From NCBI RefSeq assembly GCF_002209535.1, contig NZ_NJIG01000002.1:248001-312000 (forward strand): DNA of 64,000 nt, in the 5' to 3' direction. Positions within the stretch are counted from its first letter, which is position 1; each line of letters starts with the position of its first letter. Origin of the DNA: Achromobacter marplatensis. Its GTDB lineage: Bacteria > Pseudomonadota > Gammaproteobacteria > Burkholderiales > Burkholderiaceae_B. The notes under the pieces are model-generated. The model saw only the letters and a list, made by a program, of their open reading frames with translations, made no database searches and was not told where the DNA came from. Positions 8,492 to 17,443 of this stretch are shown here, in pieces. The translations under genes and the position numbers were made by a program.

Positions 8492-9595
8492 ATGAGAATC
8501 GCATTCTGTGCCGCCGCGGTGGCAGGCGGCTTGGGGCTGCCGCTGGCGGCGCTGGCCGCCGATGAGGGATACGGCGTGCACCTGTACGGCATCGTGGACG
8601 CCGGCGTGGCCGTGACGAGCGTGTCGGGGCAGGGCAGCCACAGCGGCCTGCTCAACGGCGGCCTGACGGATTCCCTTTGGGGCTTGCAGGGCGCCGAGGA
8701 CCTCGGCGGAGGCTGGCATAGCCGTTTCCAGCTGGAAAGCGGCTTTAACCCGTCCAACGGCAACTCGGAGGAAGACGGCCGCTTGTTCAACTACGCGGCG
8801 TGGGTCGGGCTTGGCCACGACAGCCTGGGCGAAGTCCGGTTCGGGCGCCAGCACACGATCGGCCAGCTTTACGGGAACGCGCTGGAGATCGCCTCGTGGA
8901 AGGACATGGGCATGGGCGCCACCTTCAAGGCGTCCGACAATTTCCAATTGAGCAATATGGTCAATGTCACCTCGCCTACCTGGAACGGGTTGCAGGCGGG
9001 CGTCGGCTATTCGTTCGATGCTGGGGACCAGGGCCAATTCCGCACGAATCAGAACAATCGCGCGCTGAGCATGGGCCTGAAGTTCGAAAGCGGGCCCTTG
9101 CTGGCCGTGGCCACGTGGGACCAGCTGCGGTTGGCCCAGGCGCCCGAAGGCAGCGGCGGGCGGCCCCAGGCGTTGCAGTTGGGGGCCTCGTACGATTTCG
9201 AAGTGCTCAAGCTGTCCGTGGCCTGGTCGCGCCAGAAGAACGGCTATGCGGGACTGGACGGGGGCGATCCCGACGGCTTGGGGATGGGCTTGGGTCCGGC
9301 GCCTTTCGTGCGCGGCGGCACGGTCGACGCGTGGCTGGCGGGCGTCAGCATACCCGTCGGCCCGGGCGCCATCCTTGTGCAATGGTCGCTGGCGCGGCCG
9401 AACTGGCATTGGGACAACGGTATGACGGCGCGCAATGCGCAGCTTGCGACCTTGGGTTATACCTACGCGTTGTCCCCGCGCACGACGCTATACGGATTTG
9501 CCGGCTACGCGTCGAACTACACGCTGGACAACCAGTTCGACCCCGACAATTCCCACACCACGCGTGTCGGCGCGGGCATTTCGCACCATTTCTGA
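8492..9595 (+). CDS. Gram-negative general porin
   Basis: Outer-membrane trimeric porin of the betaproteobacterial type, 367 residues. The signal peptide MRIAFCAAAVAGGLGLPLAALA is cleaved before ADEGYGVHLYG. Porin hallmarks are the opening VHLYGIVDAGV strand, SLWGLQGAEDLGGGWHSRFQLESGF, and LGEVRFGRQHT. It ends in the terminal phenylalanine (SHHF) required for Bam-dependent insertion. The start follows GGGAGAAG. It lies 50 bases after mgtA, so co-transcription is possible, which would link the porin to low Mg2+. No terminator was seen between them. Substrate preference is unknown. Confidence 0.93.
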   Translation: MRIAFCAAAVAGGLGLPLAALAADEGYGVHLYGIVDAGVAVTSVSGQGSHSGLLNGGLTDSLWGLQGAEDLGGGWHSRFQLESGFNPSNGNSEEDGRLFNYAAWVGLGHDSLGEVRFGRQHTIGQLYGNALEIASWKDMGMGATFKASDNFQLSNMVNVTSPTWNGLQAGVGYSFDAGDQGQFRTNQNNRALSMGLKFESGPLLAVATWDQLRLAQAPEGSGGRPQALQLGASYDFEVLKLSVAWSRQKNGYAGLDGGDPDGLGMGLGPAPFVRGGTVDAWLAGVSIPVGPGAILVQWSLARPNWHWDNGMTARNAQLATLGYTYALSPRTTLYGFAGYASNYTLDNQFDPDNSHTTRVGAGISHHF

Positions 9596-9634
9596 TCCCT
9601 CCGGGCCACCGGAGCACGGGCTGGCGGGGTCTAC

Positions 9635-9640
9635 TACAAT
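9635..9640 (+). promoter_or_regulatory. TACAAT -10 box before ctaG-like gene
   Basis: TACTACAAT lies 60 bases before the preferred start. The -35 is poor. An ATG at 9649 would be almost leaderless from this promoter. Confidence 0.35.
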
Positions 9641-9699
9641 CGGCGGGGATGGCGCATCGCGCCCTTCCCGTCTTCCCCGATGTCTTCCGGATGGCCCGT

Positions 9700-10563
9700 A
9701 TGGATAGTCTTGAATGGCTCATACCCTGGGAGTTCTCTCCCACGCTGGTCGCTTCCTTCGTGGTGGCGATCGTGCTGTTCGTGCGCGGCCAGCGGGTTCA
9801 CCATGTGACGGGTGCGCGCCGCGTCTTCTTCTGGGCCGGCCTGGTGCTGCTGTACCTGTCGATGCATACGCGGGTGGACTACTACGCCGAGCGCATGTTC
9901 TTCATCCACCGCATCCAGCATCTGGTGCTGCACCATCTGGGGCCGCTGCTGGTGATGGCGGCGTTTCCGGGGCAGGTCATGCGGGCAGGGCTGCCCATGG
10001 CCTGGCGCATCCGGCTGCGTGATTTTCTGCGCACGGGCACGGGCCGCGCCACGGTCGCGGTGCTGACCAACAAGATCTTCGTGCCGACGCTGTTCGTCTT
10101 CCTGGTACTGGTCTGGCTGATTCCGTCGGTGCAGTTCTATTCCATGCTGGACTGGCGCCTGTACCGGCTGATGAACTGGTCGGTCGTGATCAGCGGCTTC
10201 ATGTACTGGAACCTGATCCTGGACCGCCGTCCCGCGCCTCCTGCGGCCATGACGCCGGGCGGCCGGGTCATCTCGCCCGTGCTGACGATGCTGCCGCAAA
10301 TGGTGGCGGGCGCGGTCATCGCCTTCACCGAAAGCGACATCTACCCCTTGTTCGAGCTGTGCGGCCGCGCCATCGCGATGTCCGCCCAGACCGACCAGAC
10401 CATCGGCGGCCTGACCATGTGGATACCGGCGGCGCTGGTGGAGGTGATCGGCTTGATGGTGGCGCTGGGCACCTTGATGCGCCTGTCAGGCAAGGGCCGC
10501 TTGCGCAAGGCCGACCGCGATGCCCGCGCACGGGCCAAGGCGCGCGCGGCGGCATCCGCCTAG
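9700..10563 (+). CDS. CtaG/Caa3-type cytochrome c oxidase assembly membrane protein
   Basis: Polytopic inner-membrane protein (287 residues from this start) of the caa3_CtaG family, thought to help copper loading of haem-copper oxidases. Histidines in the family pattern are visible: MHTRVDYYAERMFFIHRIQHLVLHHLGPLLV near residues 48–78. At least six hydrophobic segments follow, and the C-terminus is basic and alanine-rich. ATG 9700 (MDSLEWLIPWEF) has GGATGG five bases upstream; ATG 9691 and 9649 are alternatives. No other oxidase gene is nearby, so its partner enzyme is not shown by context. Confidence 0.82.
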   Translation: MDSLEWLIPWEFSPTLVASFVVAIVLFVRGQRVHHVTGARRVFFWAGLVLLYLSMHTRVDYYAERMFFIHRIQHLVLHHLGPLLVMAAFPGQVMRAGLPMAWRIRLRDFLRTGTGRATVAVLTNKIFVPTLFVFLVLVWLIPSVQFYSMLDWRLYRLMNWSVVISGFMYWNLILDRRPAPPAAMTPGGRVISPVLTMLPQMVAGAVIAFTESDIYPLFELCGRAIAMSAQTDQTIGGLTMWIPAALVEVIGLMVALGTLMRLSGKGRLRKADRDARARAKARAAASA

Positions 10564-10581
10564 CGCGGCCTTGCGGCCTGC

Positions 10582-11433
10582 TTATTCCGGCAGCAGGCCG
10601 TGGTACTTCTTGCCCAGGGCCACGGTGGCCTGGAACATGCCCGCCTTGTTGCCGCAGTCGTAGCGCACGCCGTCGAAGCGGTGCGCAAACACCGCGCGTT
10701 CGCGCATCATCGAGGCGATGCCGTCGGTCAGCTGGATTTCATTGCCGGCGCCCATCTTGGTCGAGCGCAGGTGATCGAAAATGGCCGCTTCCAGCACGTA
10801 GCGGCCCACGACCGCCAAGGTGGACGGCGCAGCGTCGGGCTCGGGCTTTTCAACGATATGCGTGACGCGTTCGGTCCGGGCATCCAGCCGGGTATCGCCG
10901 CCGCGCGTGGCCACGATCCCGTACTTGCGGGTGTCGGCGCGCGGCACGTCCTGCACGCCCAGCACGCTGGCGTTCTGCGCCACGGCGATGTCCACCAGCT
11001 GCTTCATGGCGGGCGTGTCGGCGTCGATCAGGTCGTCGGCCAGCAGCACGGCAAAAGGCTCGTCGCCCACGGCGGGGGCGGCCGACAGCACGGCGTGGCC
11101 CAGGCCCAGCGGGGCCGATTGCCGGATGTAGAGGCAATTGACGTGCGCAGGTAGAATGCCCCGCACCATCGCCAGCAGCTCGTGCTTGCCCTTGCTTTCC
11201 AGGTCGGATTCGAGCTCAGGCGCGGAGTCGAAGTGGTCTTCGATGGCGCGCTTGTTGCGGCCGGTCACAAAGATAAGGTCGGTGATGCCCGCGGCAACGG
11301 CCTCTTCCACGGCATATTGAATCAGCGGCTTGTCGACCACGGGCAGCATTTCCTTGGGCATCGCCTTGGTGGCGGGCAGGAAGCGGGTGCCCATGCCGGC
11401 GACAGGGAAAACGGCTTTACGGACGGGACGCAT
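10582..11433 (-). CDS. galU: UTP–glucose-1-phosphate uridylyltransferase
   Basis: Cytosolic enzyme making UDP-glucose for envelope polysaccharides, 283 residues. The nucleotidyltransferase signature is at the start ([40 protein letters not shown]). The product-site motifs VLLADDLID and [12 protein letters not shown] are also present. The ATG at 11433 follows GAGG; a 17-codon upstream extension is rejected because it lacks conservation-like sequence. It is divergent from the M48 peptidase gene across about 57 bases and convergent with the ctaG-like gene. Confidence 0.96.
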   Translation of the reverse strand: MRPVRKAVFPVAGMGTRFLPATKAMPKEMLPVVDKPLIQYAVEEAVAAGITDLIFVTGRNKRAIEDHFDSAPELESDLESKGKHELLAMVRGILPAHVNCLYIRQSAPLGLGHAVLSAAPAVGDEPFAVLLADDLIDADTPAMKQLVDIAVAQNASVLGVQDVPRADTRKYGIVATRGGDTRLDARTERVTHIVEKPEPDAAPSTLAVVGRYVLEAAIFDHLRSTKMGAGNEIQLTDGIASMMRERAVFAHRFDGVRYDCGNKAGMFQATVALGKKYHGLLPE

Positions 11434-11490
11434 TGAGACCTCGTTTGGGGTATCGGTGAAACATTTTAAGCTCATCGCTATCATAGGCTT

Positions 11491-13014
11491 ATGAACCGCA
11501 GGAAAATGCCATCCATTTGCTCTATTGCGAAACGGGGCGCGATTGCCGGACTGTGCGCCGCCTTGCTCGCCCCCTCCATCCCCGTTGCTGCCTGGGCGCA
11601 GCCGGTGGGCCTGCCCACGATGGGCGCCGCGTCCGCGGCCGATCTTTCACCCATGCTGGAACGCAGCCTGGGCGAAGCCATCATGTCGCAAGGCCGGCGC
11701 GACCCGACTTACGTCGACGACCCTGAACTCAGCCAGTATCTGACCACCATGGGCCGCAAGCTGGCGGCCTTTGCGCCTGGCGCGGTGCCGGAAGTAGAGA
11801 TGTTCGGCGTGCGCGACCCCGAAATCAACGCCTTCGCCATGCCCGGCGGCTTTATCGGCATCAATACCGGCCTGATCGTCTCCTCGGGCAGCGAATCCGA
11901 GTTGGCTGCGGTGGTGGCCCACGAAATCGGCCACGTCGTGCAGCGCCACATCGCGCGCGGCATGACGCAGCAAAGCCAGAACGGCATGCTGATGCTGGCC
12001 AGCCTGGCCGGCGCGCTGCTGGCGGCCCTGGCTGGCGGAGGCGGCAACCTGGCGATGGGCGTGGCCGCCTTCGGCCAGGCCGCGGCCATCAATCGTCAGC
12101 TGGGTTTTTCCCGCGATGCGGAACGCGAGGCCGACCGTGCCGGCTTCCAGATGCTGACCAAGGCCGGGTACGACGCCGAAGGCATGTCGCAGATGTTCTC
12201 GCGGCTGATGAACGCCTCCCGCCTGAACGAAGGGGCAGGCGGCGGCTCATGGGCCAGTACCCACCCGCTGTCGATTGAGCGTATGTCCGATGTGCAGAAC
12301 CGCGTGCGCTCGGTGCCGCCGTCGCGCCACGTGGATTCGGACGATTTCTGGTACGTGCGCGCCAAGATGCGCGTGGTGCAGGGGCGCGATGCCGTCAGCC
12401 TGCGCTCGGCCGGCCAGCAGTTGCAGGACGAAGCCCAGGCCTTGTCTGGCGTGCGCCAGTCGGCCGCGTATTACGGCCTGGCCCTGCAGGCCTTCCAGCG
12501 CAACAACCTGACCGAAGCCGACCGCCTGTGGAATCTGGCCACGGCAGGGGGGCGTAATTCCGCCCAGTTGGCCAAGCTCAGCGTCGATATCGCGCTGGCC
12601 CGCAAGGAGTATCCGCGCGCGCTTGAACTGGCGCAGTCGGCCACCAAGCGCTGGCCCGATCAGCGCGCGCTGGGCATCGCCTACGCCCAGGCGCTGCAAA
12701 GCAACGGCCGCCACGCCGAGGCGCAGGACTATCTGCGCGCCAAGATCAAGCAGTGGGGCAGCGACGAGCCGAGCCTCTATCAGATGCTGGCGCAAAGCGA
12801 GGAGCGCAACGGCAAGCCGGTACAGGCCCGGCGCGATCTGGCGCGCTACTACCTCATGACCGGCGCATTCGCCGCGGCGGAATCGCAGTTGCAGCAGGCG
12901 CGCGGGCTGTCTACCGACTTCTACGAGCAATCGCAGATCGACGTGCAGATCAAGGAAGTGAAGGACAAGCTTGCCGAAGAACGGCAACTGCTCGAGCGCT
13001 TCAAGTCGGGGTAA
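11491..13014 (+). CDS. Periplasmic M48 metalloprotease with TPR repeats (BepA/YfgC-like)
   Basis: Secreted zinc protease and outer-membrane quality-control factor by family, 507 residues. After a signal peptide (cut near VAAWAQ) comes an M48 catalytic domain with H144-E-I-G-H148. The third ligand glutamate lies in EREADRAG (E213). From about residue 280 to the end the sequence is alpha-helical TPR-like repeats. This domain order is that of BepA, which degrades stalled LptD and BamA. An alternative start at 11506 would shorten the signal peptide by five residues. Confidence 0.9.
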   Translation: MNRRKMPSICSIAKRGAIAGLCAALLAPSIPVAAWAQPVGLPTMGAASAADLSPMLERSLGEAIMSQGRRDPTYVDDPELSQYLTTMGRKLAAFAPGAVPEVEMFGVRDPEINAFAMPGGFIGINTGLIVSSGSESELAAVVAHEIGHVVQRHIARGMTQQSQNGMLMLASLAGALLAALAGGGGNLAMGVAAFGQAAAINRQLGFSRDAEREADRAGFQMLTKAGYDAEGMSQMFSRLMNASRLNEGAGGGSWASTHPLSIERMSDVQNRVRSVPPSRHVDSDDFWYVRAKMRVVQGRDAVSLRSAGQQLQDEAQALSGVRQSAAYYGLALQAFQRNNLTEADRLWNLATAGGRNSAQLAKLSVDIALARKEYPRALELAQSATKRWPDQRALGIAYAQALQSNGRHAEAQDYLRAKIKQWGSDEPSLYQMLAQSEERNGKPVQARRDLARYYLMTGAFAAAESQLQQARGLSTDFYEQSQIDVQIKEVKDKLAEERQLLERFKSG

Positions 13015-13056
13015 AGCGGCAGCGGGGAATGCCCGGGGGCGCCCCCCGGGGATTTC

Positions 13057-14157
13057 CTACAGGCTGGTTTCGAAGAATCGGCCCAGGCGCTGGGGCAGCC
13101 AGTTCAGGTGCGCCGGGAAAGGGCCCGTGGGAAAGCCGGCATGCCCGCCGTCGGTGGGCTGATGCAGCAGGATGACGGACGCGCATTCTTCCGGCTTGGG
13201 CAGCGACGCCGCCGGGATGAACGGGTCGTTGCGGGCGTTGAGCACCAGTGTCGGCACCGAGATCTTCGGCAGCCAGGGCTTGCTGGATGCGCGCGTCCAG
13301 TAATCCAGCGCATTGCGAAAACCATGCATCGGCGCGGTGTAGGTGTCATCGAATTCGCGCAGGTCGTGCGCGTGCGCAATGCGCATCACGTCGATGGACC
13401 CGGGAAAGCGGTGGGCCTTCTCCAGCACCTTGTGCTTGAGCGTCTTCAGGAAATGGGCCGAGTAGACGCGCCGGTTGAACATGCCGGTCGATAGCGTCTT
13501 GCCGCAGGCGACCAGATCCAGCGGCACGGAAACCCCCGCGGCGGCGGTCAGCCAGCCGGTGTCTTCCTGGTGTTCCCCCAGATACTTGAGCAGCGCGTTG
13601 CCGCCGAGCGAAACGCCGACGGCATGCCAACGCGCATGCGGAATGCGGCTGCGCACCGTTTCCAGCAGGAAACCCACTTCGGCGGAATCACCGGAGTAAT
13701 AGGCGCGCGCCAGGCGGTTGGGTACGCCCGAGCAACCCCGGAAGTGCGCAATCACGACGATCCATCCGCGCGCGCGGAAATAATGTGCGACGGACTGGGC
13801 GTAACGGCTGTTGCTGCCGCCTTCCAGCCCGTGGAACAGGATCAGCGCGGGCGTGTCGGGCGTTTGCGGCAGCGATTTCCAGTCCGCATCCGTCATCCAC
13901 CGCGCCGCGGCGGTCTTGCCATTGGCGACCGGGCCTTGCCCGCTGACGGGCGCGCCGTCGGCAGCCTTGTGCGGGAACAGGCCCGGGCCGGTCCAGTCGA
14001 AGTCCACGAAATCGGTGTCCGGCGTTTCCACCCGGTCGCGCACAAACGCGATCCGGTGGTATTGCGCGAATACCGAGGCGTAGACCGTCTGGGCATCGCC
14101 TCCGGGCAACCAGGAGGGAACGGGGCAGGGGGACGTATCTAGACGAGCAGCGGCCAA
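13057..14157 (-). CDS. YheT-family alpha/beta hydrolase
   Basis: Predicted cytosolic hydrolase of the YheT/AB_hydrolase_4 family, 366 residues. The strand-oxyanion segment is ALILFHGLEGGSNS and the nucleophile elbow is GVSLGGN. The acid (LNARNDPFI) and the histidine (TDGGHAGF) complete the triad. The start appears to be TTG at 14157 with GGTGGA upstream; no ATG gives a full-length domain. It follows the NTF2-like gene by 17 bases on the same strand and is probably co-transcribed. The natural substrate is unknown. Confidence 0.88.
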   Translation of the reverse strand: MAAARLDTSPCPVPSWLPGGDAQTVYASVFAQYHRIAFVRDRVETPDTDFVDFDWTGPGLFPHKAADGAPVSGQGPVANGKTAAARWMTDADWKSLPQTPDTPALILFHGLEGGSNSRYAQSVAHYFRARGWIVVIAHFRGCSGVPNRLARAYYSGDSAEVGFLLETVRSRIPHARWHAVGVSLGGNALLKYLGEHQEDTGWLTAAAGVSVPLDLVACGKTLSTGMFNRRVYSAHFLKTLKHKVLEKAHRFPGSIDVMRIAHAHDLREFDDTYTAPMHGFRNALDYWTRASSKPWLPKISVPTLVLNARNDPFIPAASLPKPEECASVILLHQPTDGGHAGFPTGPFPAHLNWLPQRLGRFFETSL

Positions 14158-14174
14158 CTAAAAATCCACCCGAT

Positions 14175-14597
14175 TCAATGCAGCATGTCGGGTACGTCGT
14201 GCAAATCGAGCACCCCGGCTTCCGTGGGCGCCGGCGACGAATGGTGCATGACCATGCGCCAGCCGGTGGGGCCCTTGTGGTAGATGTTCGTGGCGTAGCA
14301 GTTTGCGAACTGCGTGCCTTCCCGCGTGCGCACCGCCACCTGCTCCACCAGCACGTGCACCGCGCACATCATGCTGAGCATGACCAGCGGGCGCAGCGGG
14401 CGGACGTGCAGCGGGCCATTGGCCAGCACCTGCTGCCAGGATTCGTTCACCGCCGAGTGGCCGACGATGCGCAGTCCGCCCGGGTGGATGCAGACGACTT
14501 CCTCGTCGTCGGCCCACACCTGCATCAGGCGGACGGTGTCCCCCAGTTCCAGGGCTTCGTAGAACGCGTGTTCGGCTTCTTCGGGGGTGGCAAACAT
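14175..14597 (-). CDS. NTF2-like (SnoaL-type) protein
   Basis: A 140-residue cone-fold protein. The N-terminal helix pattern (PEEAEHAFYEALELGDTVRLMQVWADDEEVVCIHPGG) and the closing strand TGWRMVMHHSS are typical of the SnoaL_3/DUF4440 group. No signal peptide. Catalytic or binding role unknown. It sits between the CHCC zinc-finger gene and the YheT hydrolase, all on the minus strand with short gaps. Confidence 0.75.
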   Translation of the reverse strand: MFATPEEAEHAFYEALELGDTVRLMQVWADDEEVVCIHPGGLRIVGHSAVNESWQQVLANGPLHVRPLRPLVMLSMMCAVHVLVEQVAVRTREGTQFANCYATNIYHKGPTGWRMVMHHSSPAPTEAGVLDLHDVPDMLH

Positions 14598-14632
14598 GGC
14601 TGCGAGTGACGGGTAGGCGTTGTGCGGCGGGC

Positions 14633-14851
14633 TTAGTGGTGGCCGTGCAGCACGGTACCGGCTTTCAGGCGGTACTCGGCGCCGCAGTAGGCGCAGCTGG
14701 CGGAGCCGGTACGGGCCACGTCCAGGAAGACGCGGGGGTGCATGCTCCAGAGCGGCGCCTTCGGGCCGGGACAGAACACGGGCAGGTCTTCAGCGCCGAC
14801 CTCGATGACTTCGTGAGCGTGGGGGACGGCGGCCGGGGCAGCAGCGGTCAT
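14633..14851 (-). CDS. CHCC-type zinc-finger domain protein
   Basis: A 72-residue protein. The C-terminal half shows the zf-CHCC ligands in order: FCP, SMHPRVFLDV, CAYC, as in the mitochondrial complex I subunit NDUFS6 family. The start ATG at 14851 has AGGA at good distance; an upstream 25-codon extension lacks this. It lies 90 bases downstream of ilvE on the same strand. Its role in bacteria is not established. Confidence 0.85.
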   Translation of the reverse strand: MTAAAPAAVPHAHEVIEVGAEDLPVFCPGPKAPLWSMHPRVFLDVARTGSASCAYCGAEYRLKAGTVLHGHH

Positions 14852-14942
14852 GGATATTCCTGAAAAAAGAACCGATAAACGGCAGGTTGGGGCAATGATG
14901 CGGCCCTGTCGGGGACAAGACCGCACGGGTCAGCGTCAAACT

Positions 14943-15863
14943 TCAGACTTTACTTAGCCAGTGATGGTACTTCGGGATGCGGCCATGCACCATGTCAAAA
15001 AATGCAATCTGCAACTTCTCGGTCACCGGGCCGCGCCGGCCTGCGCCGATCTGGCGGTTGTCGACCTCGCGGATCGGCGTGACTTCCGCGGCGGTGCCGG
15101 TGAAGAAGGCCTCATCGGCGATGTAGACGTCGTCGCGCGTCAGGCGCTTGGTGACCACGCGCAACCCGAAATCGGCGGCCAGCGCATGGATGGTCGAGCG
15201 CGTGATGCCGGTCAGGGCGGAGGCGATCTCGGGTTCGCAGAGCACGCCGTCTTTCACGATGAACAGGTTTTCGCCGGAACCCTCGGCCACGAAGCCGTCG
15301 GTATCCAGCAGCAGGGCCTCGTCATAGCCGTCTTGCAGGGCTTCGGTATTGGCCAGGATGGAATTGGCGTAGGTGGTGGCCACCTTGGCGCGCGGCATCG
15401 TGACGTTCACGTGCTGGCGGGCGAACGACGACACCTTCACGCGGATGCCTTGCGACAGGGCGTCTTCACCCAGGTACGCGCCCCACGGCCAGGCGGCGAT
15501 CGCCACATGGACGCGGGCGCCCTTGGGCGACACGCCCATTTTCTCCGGGCCGTAGAACACCAGCGGCCGCAGGTAGCCCGATTCCAGCTGGTTCTCGCGC
15601 ACGACCATCCGCTGTGCTTCGTTGATCGTGTCGCGATCGAACGGCATGGGGATCTGGTAGATGTGCGCTGAATTGAACAGGCGGTTGGTGTGGTCTTCCA
15701 GGCGAAAGATGGCAGTGCCGATCTCGGACTTATAGGCGCGCACGCCTTCGAAGACGGACAGGCCGTAGTGCAGGGAATGCGTCAGGACGTGCGTCGTCGC
15801 GTCTCGCCATGGGACGAGCTTGCCGTCATACCAGATGAAACCGTCGCGGTCAGCCATCGACAT
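14943..15863 (-). CDS. ilvE: Branched-chain amino acid aminotransferase
   Basis: Fold-type IV PLP enzyme interconverting Leu/Ile/Val and their 2-oxo acids, 306 residues. It has RDGFIWYDGKLVPWRDA at the start, the HYGLSVFEGVRAY loop, and KVATTYANSILAN with the PLP lysine. GLRVVTKRLTRDDVYIADEAFFTGTAAEVTPI closes the domain. ATG 15863 has GGAGA upstream; a GTG four codons earlier is less likely. Divergently placed against azlCD, an exporter of the same amino acids, across a region with a symmetrical sequence. Confidence 0.95.
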   Translation of the reverse strand: MSMADRDGFIWYDGKLVPWRDATTHVLTHSLHYGLSVFEGVRAYKSEIGTAIFRLEDHTNRLFNSAHIYQIPMPFDRDTINEAQRMVVRENQLESGYLRPLVFYGPEKMGVSPKGARVHVAIAAWPWGAYLGEDALSQGIRVKVSSFARQHVNVTMPRAKVATTYANSILANTEALQDGYDEALLLDTDGFVAEGSGENLFIVKDGVLCEPEIASALTGITRSTIHALAADFGLRVVTKRLTRDDVYIADEAFFTGTAAEVTPIREVDNRQIGAGRRGPVTEKLQIAFFDMVHGRIPKYHHWLSKV

Positions 15864-15917
15864 GGTCTTCTCCACACAGAGCGCCAGGACTGGCGCAGCG
15901 CGCCAGGCCCCAAGGGG

Positions 15918-15963
15918 TCAAGAATCTTGAGGCGCCTATTGTATCAAGCGGCGAGGTTACAAT
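15918..15963. promoter_or_regulatory. Divergent ilvE/azlC control region
   Basis: Contains the perfect palindrome TCAAGA-A-TCTTGA (15918–15930). Back-to-back TACAAT boxes follow: one for ilvE on the minus strand (15938–15943 read in reverse) and one for azlC (15958–15963). Operator function is inferred. Confidence 0.45.
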
Positions 15964-16057
15964 ACCGGCCTGTCCGCGCACCGGCGTGGTGCCATTCGGC
16001 CCGCGCAACCCGTTAGAGTTCCCATGTCGTCCTGTCCGAATCGCCAGGGGTCAGCCG

Positions 16058-16789
16058 TTGTCCTCTGAATCCGCGCTTCCCGAAATCCGCCAGGAACGCC
16101 TGGCCGCATTCCGCGCCGGTATCCATGCCATCGTGCCGGCCCTGATCGCCACGGCGACCTGGGGCCTGGTGACCGGGGTGGCCATGGTCAAGTCCGGTTT
16201 GACCGAGACCATGGCGCTGGCCATGACCCTGCTGCTCTACGCGGGGTCCGCCCAACTGACGTCGTTGCCGCTGATCGCCACGGGCGCGCCGCTGTGGCTG
16301 ATTTTCGCCGCCGGCTGCGTCGTGAACCTGCGCTTCATCATCTTCGGCGCGGCGCTCCATCCCTATTTCCGCCACATGTCCTGGCCCAAGCGGCTGGGAC
16401 TGGGCTACTTCACGACCGACATGGGTTTCGTGCTGTTCATGCCGCGCTACGGCGATTCGGCCGAACGGGGCACCCGCGAGCAACTGTGGTTCTTCCTGGG
16501 CACGATCGTGCCCGGCTGGCTGGTCTGGCAGTCGTCCTCAATCGTGGGCATCTACCTGGGCGCGATGGTGCCCACGAACTGGTCGCTGGACTTCGCCGCA
16601 GTGCTGGCGCTGCTGGCGATCACCGTGCCGCTGGCCAGTTCCAAGCCGATGCTGGTGTCCATGTTGGCGGCGGGCGTCGTCGCCTGGGTGGGGCAGGCGC
16701 TGCCGCTGCGCCTGGGGCTGGCGGCGGCCGTCATCGCCGGCGTTGCTGCCGGCATGTGGGCTGAACGTTTCTTCAAGGCGCGTCCATGA
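16058..16789 (+). CDS. azlC: AzlC-family branched-chain amino acid exporter, large subunit
   Basis: Inner-membrane protein of 243 residues. It has the AzlC pattern GIHAIVPALIATATWGLVTGVAMVKSGLT, YAGSAQLTSLPLIATGAPLW and the NLRFIIFGAAL segment, with seven or eight hydrophobic stretches. The start is probably TTG at 16058 after AGGGGTCAGCC; no in-frame ATG precedes the conserved helix. It overlaps azlD by four bases (ATGA), so the two subunits are translationally coupled. Divergent from ilvE, consistent with export of surplus branched-chain amino acids. Confidence 0.88.
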   Translation: MSSESALPEIRQERLAAFRAGIHAIVPALIATATWGLVTGVAMVKSGLTETMALAMTLLLYAGSAQLTSLPLIATGAPLWLIFAAGCVVNLRFIIFGAALHPYFRHMSWPKRLGLGYFTTDMGFVLFMPRYGDSAERGTREQLWFFLGTIVPGWLVWQSSSIVGIYLGAMVPTNWSLDFAAVLALLAITVPLASSKPMLVSMLAAGVVAWVGQALPLRLGLAAAVIAGVAAGMWAERFFKARP

Positions 16790-17121
16790 CCCTCTGGCCC
16801 TCCGAGCTCTACGTCTATTCCGCCATCCTGCTGCTGGCCTTGTGCAGCGTGCTGACGCGCGCCGGCTTCATGCTGTTCGGCGACTACATTCCCCTGCCGG
16901 ACGGCGTGCGCCGCGCCTTGCGCTACGCCCCCGCCGCCGCGCTGACGGCCATCGTCGTCCCGGACCTGCTACCCTGGAAGGCAGGCCTGGGGCCGGTCTT
17001 CGACTACAAATTGGTGGCCGGCGTCGTCGCCATCCTGGTGTTCCTGCGCACCCGTAGCGCGGTCCTGGTGATCGTCGTAGGCATGGTGGTGTTGTGGGGC
17101 CTGCGCTGGTTGGCAGGTTGA
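16786..17121 (+). CDS. azlD: AzlD-family branched-chain amino acid exporter, small subunit
   Basis: A 111-residue protein with four hydrophobic segments. The family motif is visible as TRAGFMLFGDYIPLPDGVRRALRYAPAAALTAIVVPDLL. The ATG overlaps the azlC stop codon. AzlC and AzlD form the exporter together. Confidence 0.9.
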   Translation: MTLWPSELYVYSAILLLALCSVLTRAGFMLFGDYIPLPDGVRRALRYAPAAALTAIVVPDLLPWKAGLGPVFDYKLVAGVVAILVFLRTRSAVLVIVVGMVVLWGLRWLAG

Positions 17122-17443
17122 CGTCCGCAATTCGGCCATAAATAGTCCACCAGGTGGACATACACGCAGTTTGAGCGTGTGGTAAGGCGCCTGCGCTAAA
17201 ATTAAGTTATCCACAGCAATCCGGGCCTGGTACTGCCCTCATAAGTATCGAATCCAGAATGCGCCTACTGGCCTGCAAGGCAGGGTGCCGATTGTCCGCG
17301 AAGCCGAAAGCGCTTTGCGGCGATTTGCGTGCCGTCGCGTTGCGGCCACACGTATTCGGATTGCCCCGATGCATATGTAGTGCAGTGCATGTAGCACTCT
17401 CGTTTTGTTCTTTTTCACTGGTCCCGGTATCTGCCAAACCCTG
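17122..17443 (+). promoter_or_regulatory. Long leader of the DEAD-box helicase gene
   Basis: No gene in these 320 bases. They hold a perfect inverted repeat GTCCACC-A-GGTGGAC (17145–17159), a second one ACACGC/GCGTGT (17162–17180), and a possible -10 TAAAAT (17197–17202) with weak -35. A transcript from there would have about 235 untranslated bases. Long leaders are common for cold-regulated RNA helicases, but nothing here proves that mechanism. Confidence 0.4.

Noticed and set aside
6184..8790. Long open frame (868 codons) antisense to mgtA and porin start
   Set aside because: A GC-rich codon-bias shadow: Arg/Gln/His-rich, no domain, and it runs against a perfectly conserved ATPase.
13020..13056. 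Hairpin GCCCGGGGGCGCCCCCCGGGG between the M48 and YheT genes as terminator
   Set aside because: No T-run on either side; it may still slow transcription but cannot be called.
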